A stretch of 64,000 nt of DNA from Diplonema japonicum (Eukaryota; Euglenozoa; Diplonemea; Diplonemida; Diplonemidae), in assembly GCA_964019335.1 (NCBI GenBank), contig OZ025662.1, positions 248,001-312,000 of the forward strand, read 5' to 3'. Positions 9,787 to 18,714 of this stretch are shown one piece after another. The translations under genes and the position numbers were made by a program. The notes under the pieces are model-generated. The model searched no databases. It had not been told where the DNA came from and saw nothing but the letters and a program-made list of their open reading frames with translations. How positions within the stretch are numbered: the first letter of the stretch is position 1; every line of letters starts with the position of its first letter.

Positions 9787-12018
9787 TCACAATGTTCCCT
9801 GCCGCTCCAAGAGCTGGGCGGTCTTACAGGCGTCGGTGGACAGGAGGACTTTGAGGGAAGGAAGGGAGCTACCGAAGATCTGACTCCTTTGGTCGATCCT
9901 CTTTTCGTCTTGGCATTCCCGTAGGAGGTGGCTTAGAGTCTGGGGTTGCGAACATAGATGGCACGGGACCTCCTCGACTGGGGGTATGAGTAGGTATCCG
10001 CAAGTGAGTGGGCTCTTCCCCACCCTCAGCCTCATGATCGCCACTTCTTTCTTTCTGTCCAGCTCCTCGAACTTCTCGAAACTTCCGGCAAACAGCTCCC
10101 TGTACGTCTTTGTGGCGCCAGTATCCTTCCATAGGCGGAGGTGGCTTCTGATGACATGCTTCCTCACCAGAGTTTTAACCACCTCAATGTCTGTCTCACG
10201 GGTGTGGGCCAGTCTTTCGCTCGCCTCTTTTGCCTTCTGGTCCGCCTTCTCGTTCCACTTGAACCCGCAGTGACTCGGGACGTATTGAACGATTAGCTTG
10301 TGGCCTCTGCCTGTCAAGCTCGCGACCTCCTGCCAGAGTTCGAAGTCATCTTTGGAGGCTGCCGACATGTGTCCCTGGTACATCTTCCGTATCACCGACT
10401 GCGAATCTGTGCATATCAGAACCACCCCTTGGCTTGCAAGCTTCCTCTCTGAGAGTCTTGTCGCCAGTCGGATCCCTAGCCTCAGGGCCCTGAGTTCGCA
10501 TTTGTAGGATGTCGAATACAGTCCACCGCTGATCCCGTAGGCAGCATCGGACCCGTTGTGCAGCAGGATGGCGGCCGAGCCTCCGTTTTTCCCATCCTTT
10601 ACGGACCCGTCTGTGAACACCATGCAGAATGCCCGGCCGTGTTTCTCGCATAACCTGTTCAGGGTGTTCGTTGTTGCCTCTTTCCTGACCTCTTTTGGGT
10701 CCGTCCTTTTCACCTGCGTGTCTAGGAAGGGGGAGAGCACGAGTTGCCCCTCGAATCTTTGCCAGGGTGCAACAGCGAGTCTCCTCATGAAGACGGCGCC
10801 CGAGTGAGGTGTGCCCGTCCTCTCTGGGAGTTTGTAGGCTTTCGATGCCTCTCTCTGTTTGTCAGACCAAGTCCTCCTTGGTAGGAGCTTCTCGTACCTG
10901 GTCAGATCCTCCAGAGGCTGAGTCGCCTGGTATGCGGCGGTGTCCACTTTTCTCATCAGTGACTCGTAGAGCAACAGGCTGTCGTGTTCGATCAGCGCAT
11001 CCAGGGTCCACAGCCCCGCTTCGTTCAGTGTCGCGAATGTCTCTGATGACGCGATGCAGCCTGTGATCTTCACCGCTGCCCTGTATTGAAGCTTCTTGAT
11101 GCCTTCGTGGGGCGTGTTCCTCCCGCTCGGGAGAAATGACCCGTACACGCCCAAGCAGTATCTGAAGACTGGTTGCACATATGTGAGGTATAGAGCCCTC
11201 AACACCACCTTCTTGCAACCCCATCTCGTTCCCGCAAGGCAGCTCAGCAGCCTGACCCTGCTTTCACCTCTTTCCAAGACGTCTCTGGAGTGTTCGGAGA
11301 AAAGCATGTCCTCCTCGAAGGTGACTCCGAGCAGCTTTGTTTTTTCGACCACCTCGAGTTCTTCGCCGGTCTTGAAAGTTGCTCTGATCTTCCCCTTCAG
11401 TGTTCTCTGCGGATAGGAGATGCCAGCAACGGGAAGGAACTCTGTCTTTCCCTTGGAGATCACCATCGAGTTTCTCGAGCACCAGCTCTCCACAACCCTC
11501 AGGATCTTCATCAGTTTTCCATTCAAGCTGTCCAGGTCTTTTTCGTGCAGCACCACCGCAATGTCGTCTGCGTACATCACGGCATCAATGCCCTCTTTTT
11601 CGAACGTCTCTGAGAGGTCGTCCATGTAGATCGAGAAGAGGGTTGGGGCAAGGATGGTTCCCTGTGGAACCCCACCCGTTATGTGTTCGTGCTTCCCTGT
11701 TTCGCCACTCACCTTGACGGCAGCGATCCTCTGGTCTAGGAAAGCGGCCACCCAGTCCGTAATTCTTTGCGGGTAGCCATTACTCCTCATTTTCGCATTT
11801 AGACCCTTGTGCCACACTGTGTCGAAGACTCCTTTCAGGTCGAAGAGCAAAAGTCCGCCGCAGAACTCATCGTCTCTGATGCGGTTCAGTTTCGTGGTCA
11901 CTTGCAGGACGTTCTCTTCTGTGGAGCCGGGACACACACACTCACACGCAAATGGGCCAAGAAACAACCTCCCGGGAGGCAGCCACAGGGAAGGCCGGGA
12001 GGGCGCAGGGCGCAGCAA
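9787..12018 (-). pseudogene. Truncated reverse transcriptase / RNase H of the LINE
   Basis: A minus-strand frame of 743 codons without internal stops. Real homology begins at about 11930; the first roughly 30 residues look like leader sequence read through. RT motif A is FDLKGVFDTVWH, motif B region GGVPQGTILAPTLF, and motif C YADD at 11563-11574. RNase H follows with FTDGS (near 10611), CELRALRLG, CTDSQS and NEKADQKA, giving the D-E-D-D set. The C-terminus has CHLCSQPQTLSHLLREC, a C-x2-C-x7-H-x4-C finger typical of these LINEs. The apurinic endonuclease and RT fingers are absent, so it cannot act alone. The lack of stops or frameshifts suggests a recent insertion. Confidence 0.85.
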
Positions 12019-12217
12019 GAGAACGCCCCTGCGTTCAGCCTCGAGGGGACCGCCCCGAATGTAATCAGCCAGGTCGGCTGTCCCAGGAAGGGGGAACGGA
12101 GCACCGAAGGGAAGGTTCAGCCCACGTGGTGGCCCTCTCGGTTACTCCAGACAAAAGACTGGACACACCCCACACCCCTCCCCCCACCCCCAGTTTCCCC
12201 CCAGTGGTTATTATTGC

Positions 12218-12270
12218 AAAAAAAATCCGTATCCTCGGTAGTATAGAGGTCAGTATATCCGCCTGTCACG
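12218..12270 (+). repeat. 53 bp direct repeat, copy 1 (target-site duplication)
   Basis: Eight A, then TCCGTA, then the first 39 bases of tRNA-Asp. It is identical to 12673-12725 and flanks the 402 bp insertion at 12271-12672, so it reads as an unusually long target-site duplication. Confidence 0.85.
12232..12270 (+). pseudogene. 5' half of a tRNA-Asp gene, interrupted in the anticodon arm
   Basis: The first 39 bases match the intact tRNA-Asp at 12687 exactly, through the anticodon GTC and the start of the 3' anticodon stem. The sequence then switches to AATCCGTGTTGTG, the end of the inserted element. It lacks the T-arm and acceptor 3' strand and cannot form a tRNA. Confidence 0.9.
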
Positions 12271-12672
12271 AATCCGTGTTGTGTTTTCCACTTTCCTTTC
12301 CCTTCCTTTCCCTTCCTTCCCCTTCCTCTCACTGTTTCCCATTTCCCCTTTTTTTATTTTCACACTCACCAATGATTCGCTCAATAGGAGCAATACCTCC
12401 CTGGGGGGCTTTCCGCCGGAGGTTCCAGCCAAAGAAGGACATCCAGCTGGAAGGTAGGCCCTCGTTTTTCTCTCACTTGACTGAGGGAATAATGTAATTC
12501 AGCCCTCTTCGGCTGTCCCAAAGCAGAGCACGGGTTGGTGGGGGACCAGGGCTCCTCCTGCTTGCAGAAGCCTGGTCCATTGCCCTCCCTATTTCCCCAT
12601 GGTTTCCCTTCACCTTGTTTTCCCTTTTCTCAGGTGTTGCTCTCCATGGCGGCCCTGCATTGGTATTTTGAA
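12271..12672 (-). mobile_element. 402 bp non-autonomous retroelement inserted in tRNA-Asp
   Basis: The segment between the two 53 bp repeats has no domain-like coding sequence. Its right-hand part (12491-12520) shares with the larger LINE the pattern AATGTAAT, CAGCC, loop, GGCTGTCCCA. The loop bases differ but the stem is kept. Since that motif lies near the 5' end of the minus-strand LINE, this looks like a short relative in the same orientation, comparable to RIME/ingi or NARTc/L1Tc pairs. Its left end (3' on the minus strand) is purine-rich on the minus strand. Confidence 0.6.
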
Positions 12673-12725
12673 AAAAAAAATCCGTATCCTCGGTAGTATA
12701 GAGGTCAGTATATCCGCCTGTCACG
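12673..12725 (+). repeat. 53 bp direct repeat, copy 2 (target-site duplication)
   Basis: Identical to 12218-12270. It overlaps the 5' flank and first half of the intact tRNA-Asp gene. Confidence 0.85.
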
Positions 12726-12758
12726 CGGATGACCCGGGTTCAATTCCCGGCCGGGGAA
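12687..12758 (+). tRNA. tRNA-Asp (GUC anticodon)
   Basis: Acceptor TCCTCGG pairs with CCGGGGA (one T-G pair), discriminator A. The D-arm is TAGTATAGAGGTCAGTA. The anticodon stem TCCGC/GCGGA has loop CTGTCAC with anticodon GTC. The T-arm CCGGGTTCAATTCCCGG is canonical. Its first 39 bases are the downstream copy of the target-site duplication, so the insertion restored an intact tRNA. Confidence 0.95.
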
Positions 12759-12817
12759 TTTTTAATTTTCGTAAACCTGAAGTGAAAAACAACAAAATTT
12801 TGCGGTTTTAAAAAATC

Positions 12818-12898
12818 GCAGACGGCAGGGTTTGAACCTGCGCATGCAGAGCACACTCGCTTAGCAGGCGAGCCCCGTAACCACTTGGGTACGTCTGC
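12818..12898 (-). tRNA. tRNA-Ser (GCU anticodon), minus copy
   Basis: An 81-base class II tRNA with acceptor GCAGACG/CGTCTGC, anticodon loop CTGCTAA (anticodon GCT) and a long variable arm GTGTGCTCTGCATGCGCA region. It is followed on its strand by GATTTTTT, a Pol III terminator. Confidence 0.95.
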
Positions 12899-12995
12899 TT
12901 ACGAATATTTTCGTCTTTAAACACACAATTGATTAAATGAACATATATATTTTGGGATTAATGTTTCACGAAGGAAACACCAACAGACATCAGCA

Positions 12996-13076
12996 GCAGA
13001 CGTACCCAAGTGGTTACGGGGCTCGCCTGCTAAGCGAGTGTGCTCTGCATGCGCAGGTTCAAACCCTGCCGTCTGC
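12996..13076 (+). tRNA. tRNA-Ser (GCU anticodon), plus copy
   Basis: Identical over all 81 bases to the reverse complement of 12818-12898, again followed by GATTTTTTT. The two copies are divergent with a 97-base A/T-rich spacer, so the DNA could extrude a large cruciform. The next protein-coding ATG is 37 bases downstream. Confidence 0.95.
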
Positions 13077-13112
13077 GATTTTTTTATATTTCACGAAAGT
13101 GCAGCAAAAGGC

Positions 13113-13565
13113 ATGTTGGGCCTCTACAAAAAGATGTTGCTGCGACACAGAAGGATGATATGTACACAAGTGCCAATGGCGCTGAACAATGTGATCAATA
13201 AAAAAGGTGTTTGCAGCGCGGAAGAGAAGGTGGCTGCAATTAGGTGTTGCGGAAAACACGATTTCGAGGAAGGCATCGACGTGATAGCACAGATGGATGG
13301 CAATACAAAAGCCGTGTTCCATGCAGCGGTAAGAGCCTACGATCACGTTGCTGCCACTGACAAAATGCTTTCAGCTTTCTACACCATGGACAGACACTCA
13401 ATAGAACGTGATTGGGATCTGTGGCTGGATGTTGTCACCCATCTTGGAAACAAAGGTTGGGTGCAAGAGGGAAATGAGCTCGTAGCTCATGCACAGTACT
13501 TAGACCTCCCCCATCGGGTCCTGTCGGCACTGCTACAATCAAGGGGTAGAGCCGACAGTAAATAA
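13113..13565 (+). CDS. Hypothetical helical protein, possibly mitochondrial
   Basis: A 150-residue protein I do not recognise. I chose ATG 13113, eight bases after an acceptor-like GTGCAG; the frame is open upstream only by running through the tRNA-Ser. The N-terminus MLGLYKKMLLRHRRM is basic and free of acidic residues, which would suit a mitochondrial presequence. The rest looks all-helical, with EEGIDVIAQM and HAAVRAYDHV spaced much like helical-repeat (PPR or TPR) hairpins, but no repeat is clear enough to name. Starting 37 bases after a tRNA gene is odd: either the polycistron runs through the tRNAs or a new transcription unit begins here. Confidence 0.55.
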   Translation: MLGLYKKMLLRHRRMICTQVPMALNNVINKKGVCSAEEKVAAIRCCGKHDFEEGIDVIAQMDGNTKAVFHAAVRAYDHVAATDKMLSAFYTMDRHSIERDWDLWLDVVTHLGNKGWVQEGNELVAHAQYLDLPHRVLSALLQSRGRADSK

Positions 13566-13638
13566 GAATAAGAATATTTCCCCCTCCCCTCTTTTATTCC
13601 TTTGATTGCTAATTATTTCAATGGACAGGTCGAAGAGC

Positions 13639-15156
13639 ATGCCTGGGAGAAGAGGTGGATTTAATGAGGGGGGGAAAGGTCAAGGGGGGAAAGACGGGGG
13701 AAGAAAGGGATCGGGGAAAAGAGGTGGATACAGAGGTACAGGTAAGGATGGAGGCGGGAAACGGAAGGTAAACAAGGAGGAACTTTTTGTGTTGGCAAAC
13801 TTCAAGTTGATGTTAGATAGCACCGTGACAGAAAAGGATTGGGACATCGACGAGTTAGTTGAGTGGGACAAAGTCTGCGAAGCATGTAGGGTAAGCAATG
13901 AAGAATACCATTGTCCCATTTGTTTTGAGCATCCTGCTGCTGCACGTGTAGCACGCTGCGGCCATTATTTCTGTCTTCCGTGTCTCCTCATGTGCATGCG
14001 ACGTCTCTCTGACACTTCTCTTTTTGACTTTAACGTTACCCTGCCGTGCCCGCTGTGTCAACAACCTACGAAGTACCTACAGCTTAAGCCTCTTACAAAC
14101 CAGTCCATTCACGACTCTGTTGAGTTTGTACATGAAGAATTTACATTGATTCACAGGAGCCGTAATGGCGTGCGGTGCAGGGCTGCTGGTAACACGGGAA
14201 AGGTAACTGAGGGAGAGCGGCAGTATAACAGGTACTCTGTGGCGCAACTGAAGGACATCTTCGCCGTACAGAATAGAGAGCTAGAGGAGCTGCAGGAAAA
14301 ACTGCTCAGGTTCACGGCAAGTTGTGGGAAGATGATGGACGAGCTGCGTGATGCAGCTGGTCCCGCAGGATCGATTCTCGCTGCAACCAGCTACCTTAAG
14401 GAGGAGAACAACAAAACACGTGCGCTTCTGGAAGACGCGTTGCCGCAGCCCAGTCGCCGCCGCCTTCAACTTCAGCAGCAAGACACGGATGCCACTGTCT
14501 TAGACGTTGCTTCTTCTACCTCTCCTTCAAAATTGCCTGTGAAGTTCCCTCCTAATGCAGTCACTTTTTATCAAGTAACTGATGGGCGCCCCGTGTACTT
14601 GCATCCTGAACATAGCACGCGCCTCGTGGGAGTTACTGATAAGATCACCTTGCCAATTAGGCTTGCTAGGCATGTTCAGACATATGGCACACGGAAGGCG
14701 TATCCCGATCTAGCACATGTAGCACTTCACTCAACTTTTTATATTGCCACAGTCGACATTAGCAAAGCTGAAGAAGGAGGTGCTGTTAAGAAGGGTGTAC
14801 TTACTCCGACGGTGCCTTATTCAGAGGAACATGAAATTGAGGCGAGAAAAGAAATGAGGTGTGAAGTAGAAGATCAAGCAGTGGTCGAAGCTGAATCTAT
14901 CCCTGCAGCAAACCCTGCTGTAGCAGCAGTGTGCATTTCAGTGATGCACACGCTGACTACGACTTTTGGCATCGAAGAAGATGTTATCCATGCTGCGCTC
15001 TCTCCAGATACCTTAGAACATTATGTAACGCTCTTAGGTACATCTGAGGAAATCCTTGTGGACGCTGTTTTAGAGAAAATCTCCGCGTCACCGCAGCCAC
15101 CAACACAGCCCTATCCCACCCTAAACCAGGCTAGGTCACGCATGTCCACAAGGTAG
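13639..15156 (+). CDS. RNF10: RING-finger protein, RNF10-like
   Basis: A 505-residue protein. Two in-frame ATGs exist. The first (13621) precedes an AG that ends a pyrimidine-rich stretch (GGACAG), so a trans-spliced mRNA would start translation at 13639. A Gly/Lys/Arg-rich N-terminus is followed by VLANFKLMLD and DELVEWDKV, which match the conserved stretch before the RING in RNF10. The C3HC4 RING is at about residues 93-142: CPICFEHP, CGHYFCLPC, CPLC. RNF10 is an E3 ubiquitin ligase that marks 40S ribosomal proteins on stalled ribosomes. The remaining 360 residues have a short coiled coil near 215-245 and little else recognisable. Confidence 0.8.
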   Translation: MPGRRGGFNEGGKGQGGKDGGRKGSGKRGGYRGTGKDGGGKRKVNKEELFVLANFKLMLDSTVTEKDWDIDELVEWDKVCEACRVSNEEYHCPICFEHPAAARVARCGHYFCLPCLLMCMRRLSDTSLFDFNVTLPCPLCQQPTKYLQLKPLTNQSIHDSVEFVHEEFTLIHRSRNGVRCRAAGNTGKVTEGERQYNRYSVAQLKDIFAVQNRELEELQEKLLRFTASCGKMMDELRDAAGPAGSILAATSYLKEENNKTRALLEDALPQPSRRRLQLQQQDTDATVLDVASSTSPSKLPVKFPPNAVTFYQVTDGRPVYLHPEHSTRLVGVTDKITLPIRLARHVQTYGTRKAYPDLAHVALHSTFYIATVDISKAEEGGAVKKGVLTPTVPYSEEHEIEARKEMRCEVEDQAVVEAESIPAANPAVAAVCISVMHTLTTTFGIEEDVIHAALSPDTLEHYVTLLGTSEEILVDAVLEKISASPQPPTQPYPTLNQARSRMSTR

Positions 15157-15224
15157 AAATAAGTGTTCCACCTAATATAGCTCTTTAATTTTACCACAAA
15201 CATCACAAATTAACTAGGTTTATT

Positions 15225-16298
15225 ATGTGCGAAGCACGTACATGGGACTTCGCAGGGATGTTAGACCTGCAGGACATGGCACACATAGAAGAGAGTGCAC
15301 TGCACAAGTTAAAAACTGAGTTAGCAAGGGCAACAAATGATTTGAAGTGTATGGGGGAGGAAGAGGAAACGTGCTTGGAAGAGAACCGTGCGCTTAAAGA
15401 GGAGATGAGAAAACTGGTTGAACAAAACGAGAAGTTGAGGAAGAGCAAAGAGATTTCAGCAGCGAAGATTAAGTCCCTCGAAAGGCTCACCGGACCTGTG
15501 AAAGACGAAGTGACGTACATCAGAGGCGAGCGGCCATCGATGATGCGAACGGTCGACTCCATGTCCCTGAAGTACAACACGGACAGTAACGTGCTAAGAA
15601 GAAGCTGTCCTGTTATGACAGTATCCCATGTCCGCAACAGGGAGCTAGATATAGATTTTGACAGGCTTGAAAGGGAGGTCCGTGGCATGCTAGAGAGTTA
15701 CACAGCACAGGTTGACAAGGCAGTGCAATCTGTTCGCGACACAGTAGAGTCCTACAGACAGACAACGAGCCCACTTGCTGCATCACTTAGCACGCTGCAA
15801 ACAGCTTGCCAGGACTCACGCGAACTGCTTCTTGAGTCCGTGAGGAAAAACGCGGAAACCCGGCTTAAATGTTACATTGAAGATATCGAAGGGGGGGAAA
15901 CCTTTCGTAGCATGCAGAAACAAGTGACAGTTCTCGAAAAGTGCCTGGCAGAGGAGCGGGATACACGTGCAAAGGAGATGGCAAAGATGATGCAACGGGC
16001 GTCGGGAAGCCACGCAGAGCTTGCTGCATCTCTTCAAAAGGAAGCAAACCAGAAGCTGGAAAAGAAGAAGGAAGTGCTACGGGAAGCTGAAGAGCAGCGC
16101 AAGAGGGACGACGCTGCCATCCAAAGCCTGACTGAGAGGCTGGGCAGCCTCACGAGACAATGCTCGCGACTCTCCACCGCCCGTCACTACGAAATGGTTG
16201 GCCTCGCTAGCGAGATTGGGATAGTCAAGAATGACATGAAAATGCTTGAACATCACCTGAAGCGGAAGGGGCCTCTTGTCCCTGTTCCTGTACCTTAG
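15225..16298 (+). CDS. Coiled-coil protein of unknown function
   Basis: A 357-residue, mostly helical protein. The ATG at 15225 lies six bases after an acceptor-like AACTAG. There are strong heptad segments at about residues 25-90 (EEENRALKEEM type), 145-230 and 230-345, separated by a non-helical stretch with GPVKDEVTYIRGERP. It ends in a short Pro/Val tail. There are no membrane segments or catalytic motifs. The composition is that of axonemal, basal-body or kinetochore coiled coils, and I cannot assign it further. Confidence 0.7.
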   Translation: MCEARTWDFAGMLDLQDMAHIEESALHKLKTELARATNDLKCMGEEEETCLEENRALKEEMRKLVEQNEKLRKSKEISAAKIKSLERLTGPVKDEVTYIRGERPSMMRTVDSMSLKYNTDSNVLRRSCPVMTVSHVRNRELDIDFDRLEREVRGMLESYTAQVDKAVQSVRDTVESYRQTTSPLAASLSTLQTACQDSRELLLESVRKNAETRLKCYIEDIEGGETFRSMQKQVTVLEKCLAEERDTRAKEMAKMMQRASGSHAELAASLQKEANQKLEKKKEVLREAEEQRKRDDAAIQSLTERLGSLTRQCSRLSTARHYEMVGLASEIGIVKNDMKMLEHHLKRKGPLVPVPVP

Positions 16299-16411
16299 AT
16301 ATAAACACACACCTATTTAGTAGAGTATACCTTGTCCCTTTTTTGGCTTACCCCGATGTTCATTCTGCACCTAGGAACTAAGAGAAGAACCACTTAAAGG
16401 GGGAAAGAAAA

Positions 16412-17833
16412 ATGTGTCAGGAGCAGTCCCCAAAGCAGAGGATTGCCGTCATTGGCAGCGGCATCGCTGGTATGACTGCTGCGTACAAGCTGTCTGAGAA
16501 GTATGATGTTGTGATTTATGAGGCGGCGGGTTCACCGGGGATGGACGCACAGTCCATCGACCTCGGGAAGTGCAAGGGGCAGAGGGTCGACGTTCCGATT
16601 AGGTCGTTTTCTCCTCATTACTACCCTAACCTGCTGAGGTTGTACAAGGAGCTGGGGGTGAAGCTGCAAAATGTCAATTACTGCCAGTCGCTATCGGAGT
16701 TCGGTGGGAGGTGCTTGTTCCAGTATGACAACGTGATGCTCGGCCGTTTGTCGGTTCCATTCACGAACCCCTTCAAGCACTGGAGGTTCCTGGTGGAGTT
16801 TTTGAAGTTCCAGTGGAGGTGCTGGCTGCGCGTGGACGACGCGTCCCTTTCCGACATGACTTTCGATGATTTCATGCAACAGATCCCCCACGACAAGGAG
16901 TTCTACGAGAGCTTCTTGCTGTCCATCTGTTCTTCAATGCTGTCGTGCAAATTAGAAACAGTGAAGCAGTACCCTGCGGATATCATCGTGCAATTCTTCG
17001 GGTTGCGTAAAACAACGTTGCTAACAGGATGGCTTCGTGTGGCCGACGGTGCGTCTGAGATCTGCGACTTGCTGTTGAAACCGGTGCAGCAGTGCGACAG
17101 ATATTTTGACAGCAAAGTGGTGTCGATCCGGAGGACCGAGCATGGCGTGGAGGTGACGGATGCGAAAGATAAAACAAAGCTATTTGACGAGGTGGTGGTG
17201 GCGACAGAGGCCGTTCATGCCTTGAAGATGCTGACAGACGCCACAGAGGAAGAAACAAAGGTTTTGTCGGCATTTAAGTACGAAAACAGCACCGCTTACG
17301 TGCATCACGACGAAGCGATCATGCCACACTCAAGATCTGACTGGCGGACAATGAACAGCTTCCTCCCTCCCGCAGGGGACTACACAGAGCGGAACGCTGT
17401 CCCTGACAGATTCGCTATGTCCTGCGTTACCGTATGGATGAACAAGTTGGTTGATGTGCCAGTATCACTGGGCAACGTTTTCCAGACGTGGAACCCCCTT
17501 GTCGAGCCTGCTGCTGACAAGGTGCTGTCAAAGGCGTACTTCCAGCGAGCCATCCACACGTTGGACTCGTCGAAGGCGTTGTCCCAGCTTCCTTCTATTC
17601 AAGGTAAGCGTGGCATCTGGTTCTGTGGCTCCTATGCTTCACACGGCATGACCCTCTTGGAGCAAGCCGTCGCTTCAACTCTAACCGTCACCTCTTCCCT
17701 TTCCTGTCCTCCTTCGTGGGACCACCACAACCCTGAGCCCCGCACGAAATCGATCCTCCCCACCCTCATTCTCCCTATCCTCGTTTCTGTGTCTGGTGCC
17801 CTCCTTTTTAGTTCGTATACTAAAAAGGATTAG
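16412..17833 (+). CDS. FAD-dependent amine oxidase/desaturase-like protein, C-terminal membrane anchor
   Basis: A 473-residue protein. The dinucleotide-binding motif VIGSGIAGMTAAYKLSE is at residues 13-29 and ends in the E/YEAAGSPGM strand usual in this family. The middle (FGGRCLFQYD, LSICSSMLSC, GWLRVADGASEICDLL) matches the NAD(P)-binding amine-oxidase group that includes cyclopropane-synthesis-associated oxidoreductases. The late CGSYASHGMTLLEQAVAS is the FAD C-terminal motif. The last 25 residues, SILPTLILPILVSVSGALL and beyond, form one membrane helix followed by YTKKD, which makes it a tail-anchored protein of the ER or outer mitochondrial membrane with the enzyme in the cytosol. The substrate is unknown; lipid desaturation or amine oxidation are candidates. 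Confidence 0.82.
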   Translation: MCQEQSPKQRIAVIGSGIAGMTAAYKLSEKYDVVIYEAAGSPGMDAQSIDLGKCKGQRVDVPIRSFSPHYYPNLLRLYKELGVKLQNVNYCQSLSEFGGRCLFQYDNVMLGRLSVPFTNPFKHWRFLVEFLKFQWRCWLRVDDASLSDMTFDDFMQQIPHDKEFYESFLLSICSSMLSCKLETVKQYPADIIVQFFGLRKTTLLTGWLRVADGASEICDLLLKPVQQCDRYFDSKVVSIRRTEHGVEVTDAKDKTKLFDEVVVATEAVHALKMLTDATEEETKVLSAFKYENSTAYVHHDEAIMPHSRSDWRTMNSFLPPAGDYTERNAVPDRFAMSCVTVWMNKLVDVPVSLGNVFQTWNPLVEPAADKVLSKAYFQRAIHTLDSSKALSQLPSIQGKRGIWFCGSYASHGMTLLEQAVASTLTVTSSLSCPPSWDHHNPEPRTKSILPTLILPILVSVSGALLFSSYTKKD

Positions 17834-18330
17834 TTTTTTTTTTTTTTTCCTTTGATTTTTTTTTTTTTTTTTTTATGGGCTTGTCCGAGGGGATCGCTCG
17901 CTAATTTCTTATTATTAGCAAATTGTCGTTCTCAGGATGGTACCTGCACATTGCAATCTGAAAGAGCAGTTGGAAGTATACACCAGAATATTTTCTGTGG
18001 GGGAGGAAGAATGAAGCCCCCCCCCAAAGAAAAAGTTTCAAACATTTTTTCCCTCCCACGAGCTCATATTATACTTATTCGAGATGTGCGGTGTTTCGGG
18101 GGATGGAGAAAGGAGAAGATTTTTTTTTTGTTCTTCCTTTTTTATTTTGGTTTGCAGTGATCAAGTAATGCAGACCGCAAATTCGTTTGATGTCATTCAT
18201 ACATAGAAGGGAAAAGAGTCTTCTTTCCTTTTCTTTATTCTCCTTATTTTCTTCAAAATCGGAAAACCTGAAGGAGGGGGGGAAATAAAAAGAAGGAAAA
18301 AAAGAAGGAGCCAGGAGAGATATAAGGAAA
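17834..18330. other. Homopolymer-rich spacer
   Basis: About 500 bases with T runs at 17834-17850 and 17860-17874 and purine-rich stretches near 18270-18310. I see no conserved frame, tRNA or repeat. Confidence 0.5.
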
Positions 18331-18714
18331 ATGGCCCCACTGACACCAAGAGCTGCATATGGGGGTGGACTGCTGCTGGCTCCGATATTGGCCTTTTCAG
18401 GTCAACTCCCCCTCCATAGCTTTAGGGTGCATTTTTCTTTTCTCTTGTCTCGCATTTTTTTTTTCGTATCACCACCCCCTCCCTTTTTTTATTCCTTAAA
18501 GACGTATTTCTTTTGTACTATAGGAAGACAGTCATGGCGTGCTGGCTAGCATCGCACGTAAAATGTGTATGTTTTTTTCTTCTTTTTTTTTCTTTCTTGT
18601 CTTTCCTTTTTCTTTTACATCACATTTGACTTTTCTAGCTTTCTTCCTGCTTTACCTTCCTTCCTGCCTTCGTTTTTCAGAATACAGGGAAGAGGGGGTG
18701 ATAAAGTGCAAGCG
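18331..18714 (+). CDS. Candidate small multi-exon gene, hypothetical (3' end unresolved)
   Basis: Three short open segments join in one frame if introns are removed: 18331-18426, 18524-18557 and 18681-18714. The donors are GTGCAT, GTAAAA and GTAAGG. The acceptors are ACTATAG and TTTTTCAG, the latter after a strong pyrimidine tract. The joined peptide starts MAPLTPRAAYGGG, has a hydrophobic stretch LLLAPILAF and continues through DSHGVLASIA to REEGVIKCK, which looks like a small mitochondrial or membrane protein. The last exon is uncertain: acceptors near 18862 or 19096 both stay open for a while. It is supported by splice signals and frame only. The nearby gene at 39503 has the same small-exon, homopolymer-intron plan. 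Confidence 0.4.

Larger units (their letters stand above)
9716..12217 (-). mobile_element. Non-LTR retrotransposon (LINE), internally deleted, minus strand
   Basis: The element runs on the minus strand from about 12217 (5') to about 9716 or the T tracts beyond (3'). The coding part holds the palm of a reverse transcriptase, an RNase H domain and a C-terminal CCHC finger, the order seen in I- and ingi-type LINEs. The endonuclease and the first RT motifs are missing. The segment 11930-12217 carries a hairpin, CAGCC/GGCTG at 12066-12080, that is also found in the neighbouring 0.4 kb element. A 5' leader therefore seems joined directly to mid-RT by an internal deletion. Its 5' end abuts the first half-copy of the tRNA-Asp gene. 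I find no matching tRNA half at its 3' end, so the far junction is lost or was a different target. Confidence 0.75.
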
